This document shows, in pieces, positions 57,778-64,000 of a stretch of 64,000 bases of DNA. A program made the position numbers and the translations under genes. Position 1 is the stretch's first letter. Each line of letters opens with the position of its first letter. The stretch covers positions 83,580 to 147,579 of the forward strand of contig JANBPK010000814.1 of the NCBI GenBank assembly GCA_027579435.1, given 5' to 3'. This stretch comes from Candolleomyces eurysporus. Taxonomy: Eukaryota > Basidiomycota > Agaricomycetes > Agaricales > Psathyrellaceae. The notes under the pieces were generated by a model, which was not told the origin of the DNA, ran no database searches, and saw only the letters and a program-made list of their open reading frames with translations.

Positions 57778-59943
57778 GGTACTGCGGGACGCTTTCGCCA
57801 TTCGGTATCCAGTGCTTTTCGAACATGTATGTGGGTTCATGATTGTCTGAATGTTGAAACCTTTATAAGGGAACGCCAAGGAAACATGATAAGAGAGATC
57901 GCCACTTTGAAGTTCTAACTGGCACGAGGTCCGGGTAACGAATGAAGGACTCTCAGGTTCCAAATTTCATTTCTTGCCAATCACTGACTCGCTTCGGACT
58001 CTTCGGACTCTTGGCAGCTCAAATTGCTCTGCGAGCGTAAGCTTCTGGAAGGAACGTAGTTCGTGGACCGGACTCTCAGCTCACTCAAATAGGTACCGCG
58101 CACGATGTCCCCGACTCCACGGAGTGTAAGGAGGTTCTGATAATGCAAATTGTCCACTTCCTCCACATATCGAGCCTCCAATTGTGAGAATCTTGATCCA
58201 TAGTAAGTTGTTGTACCCTTCTGGCGGCTCGGAAGCTGGGTGTGCTCATTTCCATCCCAGTCAGCCCACGGCTCCACATTTTCACTCCCTCTGGGTGGAC
58301 ATGGGAAACACACGACGTCCACTCGATTATATATGCGCATCGACAAGCAGCTAAGGTTTCATATAACCAATCTTGTCTCGACGTCTATGTTGTAGAGACG
58401 ACCTTGGATGCAAGCAATACCCGACGTCTGTTTACAGCTCTGTGATTTTGGTCTCAGGCGTGTGACCAGGTGGAACGAACAACCCTCCGAGTCTGCGTCG
58501 TAGAGACACTTTCAGCATAAGGCTCCTTGGGCTGCTTTTCAGTCCTACCTACTGGCTAGATCTCTTTAACTTACTTCTTAACCTAAGGTACAACGGCCTT
58601 CTGTCAGTCGCGATTCATCCCTGAGCTAGGATACTTTTTGGTTACATGAGCCTTAACTCTCCAAGAGTCGGGGACTGGCACCGCGAGACGGTACGGATGG
58701 AGCATCGATAACGATCGTTGCGGCCTCCAATCCACTCGGTACGCCTACTGGACATGGAGTCACATACAGTTGAAAATTTTCCCGAGTCTCCTCTGATGTC
58801 ATCGTGTCTTCCACGCATGCATTGCTGCGAGCTGAACATCGCTTGTTCGTGCGCTTCGGAGCGAGTTTCATCGCGCGAAAAGTTGATTAAGAAACTCGAC
58901 AGCATAAGCCATTTCTCGTCAGAAAATGGGCTATGAGAAATCATGGATACCGCAGCACACTTGTTTCATTCACTTTTCGTGCGATGTGCACTGATGCATA
59001 CCATTGAATCAGTTCTCCCGTACGTACATCTCGTCTCCGTTACGGACGAGATAAGGTTCCTCAACGGATCTAATCTCACTGATGAGTTGATGGGGTCAAT
59101 CGATTGCGAGGTCGCCTATCCAAAACTTTGCCAAATCCTCGTCCAGCTCTCTGAGGGCAAACCCCGACAGACTTGGCATGGTGCTTTCTGAGACTCAGTT
59201 TCTAAAGCAATAATTCTCATTTCATGGCACTTTTTGACCTCGTCATTGTCAGTAAAACCAACTACGCACCTCCCATTTACCCTACGGAAAACCTTGCGAT
59301 AGCCCACACACAGGTCCGTACTACCAGGTTATCAGAGGAGCGCGAGACCTAACGGTCGTAACTTACGTTCCTTTGCTGGAAATTCTAGCGGTAAATCTGC
59401 GAAGCTCTCTACCCAAGCGCTCTCAAAGCGCTTGCAATCCACTAGACAAGTCCGAGCGCCAAGGAATCGGCCGGGGATTTCGCTCCCATGTAATGTCTCG
59501 CTATTGGCGTTCTATTAAGTGCTGGAGGACACGTATCGTGTCTTGTACAGCCTGCACTGTGCTCACCCGCATTAAAACGGACAAAGAAGGCCAATGACCT
59601 AGCCTTGATTACTCTCGCGACATGCAGTGGAGGGAAATCTGTCTAATGAAAGCCTATTCTAACCCCTTTTTCATGAATTGGCTTCTTCCGACATCTCCGA
59701 GCTCTCCGTCAACGACTGTTATCGTCTTCTCCCAACCATGGACTGTGGCTGCCTGCGGATTCATTGTTTGATTTCGATCTCCATCTACCCACTTACGTTG
59801 AATTGAATGGGAGTTTGTAACCCCACCCTCCTGCTTGCACTCTCCTATAAATACTCGATGCGTTCTGACCTTCGAAGAACCATCATTAGGATCTCTCTCC
59901 TCTTCTTTGGTACTCTCTCTGAACACCTCGACACTAGTTTAGC
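57778..59943. other. Gene-poor region between GH51 and P450-3
   Basis: 2.2 kb. A minus-strand frame at 57981-58346 (121 codons, mixed composition, ATG start near its 5' end) and a plus-strand ATG frame at 58943-59191 (82 codons) are the only candidates. Neither has a recognisable motif or supported splice partner. The final about 150 bp upstream of 59944 are the presumed P450-3 promoter. Confidence 0.4.
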
Positions 59944-62504
59944 ATGCCCACGTCAATCTCCCAGATCGCGTTGATCACTGCCGGGACCTGGGTTCTTTGG
60001 CGCGTGTTGCAACGCGTCTTTACCAAGAACCCCCTGGACAACATTCCTGGACCGTCTAGCAAGTCTTTCCTCGCAGGTATGTCCTGTCATCCCCACCACT
60101 TCCTGTCCCTTATTAACTCGGAGCTAGGAAATTTCGAAGATCTTTGGAGCCCTGACGGCTGGGGGTTCCATACGAACATCTCAGAGAAATGTAAGGATCG
60201 ATGAGACCTTAACTATACTTGCCCTGATAACGAATATCTCATATATTAGATGGTGGTGTCTTAAAACTTGATGGTGCCTTTGGGGTATGGCTTTCAGATT
60301 TATCCGTCTTCGCTACGTTGATATTGACCATTTCATCAGGCAAAGACGCTCTACGTTTATGACCCCAAGGCTCTTCATCATATTTTGGTCAAAGTACGTT
60401 CTGATCAAATTATCATTGGTCGGCATTTAGAACCTAATGATTACCCGTAGGATCTCTACACTTTCGAAGAAGATGAAGGCTTTACTGTGTATGCCTCTAT
60501 TGCTTTTAATAGCACGATCTTTTCCGATTGACATTTAACGCAGTGGCGCCGACCTCTCCTTCGGCAAGGGTCTCTTCGCTACCACTGGTGACCAACACCG
60601 CAAGCAGAGGAGAATGTTGAACCCTGTCTTTTCGATTGCCCACATGCGTGAGATGGGTGAGTTACCTTCGTTTCTAAGCTGGCATATCCCAAGTGAATCT
60701 TCTTGTCTCTAGTTCCTATTTTCTACGACGTCGCCGAGAAGGTAAGTACCCAGATTGTCGAAAGCGATCCAACTCAGTGGCCTGACCTGTAACAGTTGCA
60801 AGGCACCTTCTTGAAGAAAGTTTCCAAAGGACCTCAAGAGGTGAGTGAGATACCATCGAGTCCTCGTAGGTATTCCTGACTTCGGCAACTTAGATTGATG
60901 TGATCCACTGGATGGCAAGAACCGCTTTGGAGCTCATCGGCCAAAGTGGGCTGGGATACACGTTCGACCCATTGACGGAAAATGCTCCCGAACATCCGTA
61001 TGTCAAAGCGGCGAAGATGTATATGTAAGTCTTTTGACTCCAGCATCCATTCTTGCGCCTGGACTCACCCAATGGCCATACAGTCCCGTTGCCAACACCA
61101 TGATGACATCTCGTTTCTATCTCCTTCCGGCGCTCAGCAAGATCGGAACTCCAGCTTTTCGTAAATGGGTCATGAATATCCTTCCCTGGAAGAACCTTCA
61201 CGATGTTCGCGATATCATCAATAAGATGAACGAAACTGCCGTAGAGATTATTGAGTCCAAGAAGAGGGCTATCCAGGCCGGAGACGATTCGATTTCTCGC
61301 CAGGTTGGACGTGGAAAGGATATCATTAGCACTCTCAGTACGTGCCATTCTAGCTCATTGGCCGTTGGAGGAAAAGGTTACGGATGCTGATGACTCGCTG
61401 TGCTTTTAGTCAAGGCGAATATGGAGGCCGACGACGCGGATAGGCTTCCGGATGAAGAGCTCCTTGGGCAGGTTTCGTGCGTTTTCTCTCTTCAATTATC
61501 ATGGTATAGTGCTATTCTGACTGTGCCACCTAACAGGACTCTCACCTTCGCAGCAACCGACTCAACCTCGACTGCTCTCTCTCGCACGATGCACGTCCTC
61601 TGTGAGCATCAGGATGTACAAGATAAACTGCGGGCAGAGATTAGAAAAGCGCACGAGGAGCATGGGCCGCGTTTGCCGTACGATGTGATTGTCGCGCTTC
61701 CGTTGTTGGATGCTGTGTGTAGGGAAACCCTTCGTTTGTACGTCTATTCCTCTCGTGTTTCCGTGATATCTTAGCAATTACTTATCACGCCGGATAGGTA
61801 CCCACCTGTGTCTACAGTCCTTCGAGAGTGAGTAAAATTTCATTCTCCTCTCGGTATATGGATGGATCTGAATCCATCCCAAAACAGAACCCGCGCAGAC
61901 GTCGTCCTCCCCTTTTCGAAACCAATCATTGGGAACGACGGGAAAGAGATGACAGAGGTGCTCGTACCCAAAGGCACGAAAGTCTTCCCATCGATCCTGG
62001 GTTCGAATAGGAATCCCGATGTCTGGGGAGCTGATGCGTATGAGTGGAAACCAGAGAGATGGTTGGAGGGACTGCCGGAGAGTGTAATTGGGTCAAAGAT
62101 TCCTGGAATTTATTCGCATTTGTTAGTATCCCCCTTTGGCTCCCCATTCCTTTGATTATTGGAAGCACCTTCCGCTGATCCACGCTACTACATTACAGGA
62201 TGACCTTTATCGGGGGTGGACGGGCGTGCATCGGGTTCAAGTTCTCGCAGTTGGAAATGAGTACGTGTCTTCCTCCCCTCTCTCTTCCTCTCCCTCTTGT
62301 CTTTTGAAGTCAATTTACTGACATGGACATGGACTTGAACTTCCGCGCTGCACAGAGATCGTCTTGTGCCTCCTCCTCGACAAGTTCCGGTTCGAATTGC
62401 CCAAGGATAAAGAGATCTTTTGGCAGATGACTACAATGACCGCCCCGACTGTCAATGGCGACCCAAAGCCTCAGCTGCCGTTGGTTGTTAGTTTGGCTGA
62501 TTGA
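59944..62504 (+). CDS. Cytochrome P450 monooxygenase 3 (CYP4-like clan)
   Basis: The ATG at 59944 starts MPTSISQIALITAGTWVLWR (membrane anchor), then NPLDNIPGPSSKSFLAG. Exons give DLYTFEEDEGF, GKGLFATTGDQHRKQRRMLN, VIHWMARTALELIGQSGLGY, the I-helix TLTFAATDSTSTALSR (Ser where P450-1 and -2 have the first Thr of DTT), VCRETLRLYPP (ExxR), AYEWKPERWLEGLPE and FIGGGRACIGFKFSQLEM with the heme Cys. It ends PQLPLVVSLAD with TGA at 62504. Exon structure parallels P450-1 throughout, so the two are paralogs 40 kb apart in the same orientation. Probably ER-anchored; substrate unknown. Confidence 0.9.
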
Positions 62505-62807
62505 AACTATTGGCGGATTATTTGCCTCCTTTTTTTCCCTTGTATTCTTTCTCAATAACTTCGGTACATACAATTCATGCTTCGCTTGCTGTTTTGTTNG
62601 TTTTTTTCCTACAAGGTGACTAACGATCAAAGGCTTATCCTCGTTCGATTTAACTACATAGTCCTCTTTAATATACGTTCTCATTTGCTCGAACAGAATC
62701 ATACACTTAGAAGTGAGGATAAACTCTGGCGAATAGGACTATAGGTTTAAAAAGCAAGTATCAAAGCGATCCCTTACTTCCTAATTCGAACCAGACCAGG
62801 TTCAGCC
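62505..62807. other. Intergenic, P450-3 terminator side
   Basis: 303 bp with no supported gene. An N at 62599 sits in a T-rich stretch. Confidence 0.4.
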
Positions 62808-63461
62808 ATGTATACGCAAAGCGGGCTACTACTAGCACGTAAGTGTCTACCTTTCGCTGTAATCAATTGCTCTCTCACTGTTTATTAAAGTCACATAGTG
62901 ACCGTCGATGCGAATCGTTTCATCGAGTATGAAATGGAAGAAAGGTCTGCAGACGGCGATGGTGGCCGTCGTATTAGGACCGATGAGACTTCTTTGCCTA
63001 TTCCCTACCGTAGCACCCTCCGCTATTATGATGATATCGAAAGCGTCAATATCGATCTCGGAGCCAACCCCAGCTACTACTACGTTGCCAGGCAACCAAA
63101 CAATCTCCTCTTCGACAGTTTTTCCTTGCATAAATCGGGTCGAAAAGAAGTCACTATTTGGGTTTTCCAGATGGCATTCATCACCAAGGTGCACGGCGCT
63201 TCCAAGGCTGCCACTGGCACCAGTGGCTTGGAAATTTTGGACGAGCTTAAAGAAAGGCTTCTTAGCAGTAACCCTGGGTATTCAGCTGTCTTCCGGTATG
63301 TGCTTGTGTCACCACTTGGGAAGACCGTAGAGCGTCAGATAACGCACTGGCAGATGCCTGAGAGGGTTGAACCAGCTCAAGCTTGTGTTCAATATCTTCG
63401 ATTAGATCGGGTGTTCGATGTTGATATCACGTACGAGGATCTGTTTGGTCGAAAAACTTAG
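62808..63461 (+). CDS. Unknown protein, two exons; faint likeness to C-terminal domains of fungal Crinkler/RHS-type proteins
   Basis: Exon 1 (62808-62838) encodes only MYTQSGLLLA plus one base. A 60-nt intron (62839-62898) joins to LTVDANRFIEYEMEERSADG; using the nearer AG at 62890 would give a stop, so TAG at 62896-62898 is preferred. The protein is about 197 aa and ends DVDITYEDLFGRKT. The stretch YYYVARQPNNLLFDSFSLHK, then EVTIWVFQMAFITKVHGA, recalls the nuclease-like or C-terminal region of some mushroom P-loop effectors (Crinkler or RHS-like), but no catalytic residue can be assigned. It is too short for a full-length member, so it may be a stand-alone domain or a truncated gene. Confidence 0.5.
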
Positions 63462-63613
63462 CTTCAAATTTGTTCGTCCTATTACAGCAGTTTCCGATTG
63501 TCTTGTGAAAGATCGAAGTTTGTCGTGCGTCGTAGAAATAATGCATACGAACTGCTATGAGAAATATGACAATATTATAATGTGTAGGGCAAGCAAGCGT
63601 TCAAGGTGGAAGC

Positions 63614-64000
63614 ATGCACCCTACCCACTTGCTCTCCCTATTCACGAATGGTCGGTATGAGCCAGAAACACCCAACCAAACGAACGGACTTCGTCTCCCT
63701 TCTGCTCGAAGCAGAGCTCCGTCTCGTACTCCCAATGTCAACTGGATACCAGATACTGATAGACTTGATATCACCTATGGTATGTACACCGGCTGCCTTC
63801 CTCCTCGACGCCTTTGGGAAANGACCCCGACACAGGAGAAACAAACTCTCTGCTGCGATAAAACTAGCGGTTGTAGCGGTCGTATTCTCATCGCCTTCTC
63901 CTTCCGCGTCTACGAGTTCAAGTTCGCCTTCTTCACAGCTAGACTGTGTCGTCGACGAAAACGAGCGATCACGCTCTGCGGTGTACAGCGACATGTTGGC
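63614..64000 (+). CDS. Unknown protein, 3'-partial at window edge
   Basis: The ATG at 63614 opens MHPTHLLSLFTNGRYEPETP, then SRAPSRTPNVNWIPDTDRLD and ITYG, with a plausible GTATGT donor at 63780. Basic Ser/Arg/Pro-rich composition looks protein-like but no family is recognised. The N at 63822 follows the donor. The rest lies beyond the window, so this is tentative. Confidence 0.3.
   Translation, partial: MHPTHLLSLFTNGRYEPETPNQTNGLRLPSARSRAPSRTPNVNWIPDTDRLDITYGMYTGCLPPRRLWEXTPTQEKQTLCCDKTSGCSGRILIAFSFRVYEFKFAFFTARLCRRRKRAITLCGVQRHVG

Noticed and set aside
57981..58346. 121-codon minus-strand open frame downstream of GH51
   Set aside because: Composition is plausible but there is no family likeness, no clear promoter and no splice partner; left in the intergenic description.
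19952..62504. A single secondary-metabolite gene cluster (P450s, MATE, laccase, acyl-CoA synthetase)
   Set aside because: No polyketide, peptide or terpene synthase is present and housekeeping genes (uS8m, PUP1, Sam50, Swc5) are interleaved.
1..64000. CRISPR arrays, prokaryotic operons or ribosome-binding sites
   Set aside because: No spaced direct repeats; intron-rich eukaryotic genes throughout.

Overview
This window is nuclear DNA from a filamentous basidiomycete, most likely an Agaricomycete (wood- or litter-decaying mushroom). The reasons are very dense short introns (about 50-75 nt, GT..AG), several short exons under 40 nt, a laccase, a GH51 arabinofuranosidase, three CYP4-like P450 paralogs, a NACHT protein with TPR repeats of the kind typical of mushroom genomes, and a family of F-box-like genes. 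Housekeeping genes are interspersed on both strands. No rRNA, tRNA, CRISPR array, operon or intact transposon was recognised.

Layout. 1-6.2 kb: 3' part of a histidine acid phosphatase, a Pro/Tyr-rich protein, a 3 kb gene-poor stretch with an inverted-repeat element, and a small unknown gene. 7.2-12.0 kb: mitochondrial carrier and acyl-CoA synthetase, divergent. 12.6-16.8 kb: tandem duplication of an F-box-like gene with its promoter and 3' flank, plus the 3' relic of a third copy. 17.1-19.0 kb: Swc5 and mitochondrial ribosomal protein uS8m, head to head. 20-25.8 kb: P450 and laccase, convergent. 28-36 kb: third F-box gene, a 1,295-aa ARM-like protein, and PUP1 (20S proteasome beta-2), the last two divergent. 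36-39 kb: NACHT-TPR NLR-like protein. 40-41.7 kb: fourth F-box gene. 43.4-51.3 kb: MATE transporter, class I HDAC and second P450. 52-57.8 kb: Sam50 and secreted GH51. 59.9-64 kb: third P450, a small two-exon unknown, and a gene running off the right edge.

Functionally the window mixes mitochondrial biogenesis (Sam50, uS8m, carrier), chromatin and proteolysis (Swc5, HDAC, proteasome, F-box adaptors), and saprotroph functions (laccase, GH51, P450s, MATE). Nothing argues for one biosynthetic cluster. The most unusual signals are: a telomere-like CCCTAA motif upstream of three F-box genes; stop-free introns of a multiple of three at the same site in two F-box genes; laccase copper-ligand motifs cut up by short exons of 9-31 nt; and 13 single Ns, mostly beside homopolymers, that disturb reading frames. 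Gene models below were spliced by eye; outer limits are firmer than internal boundaries.
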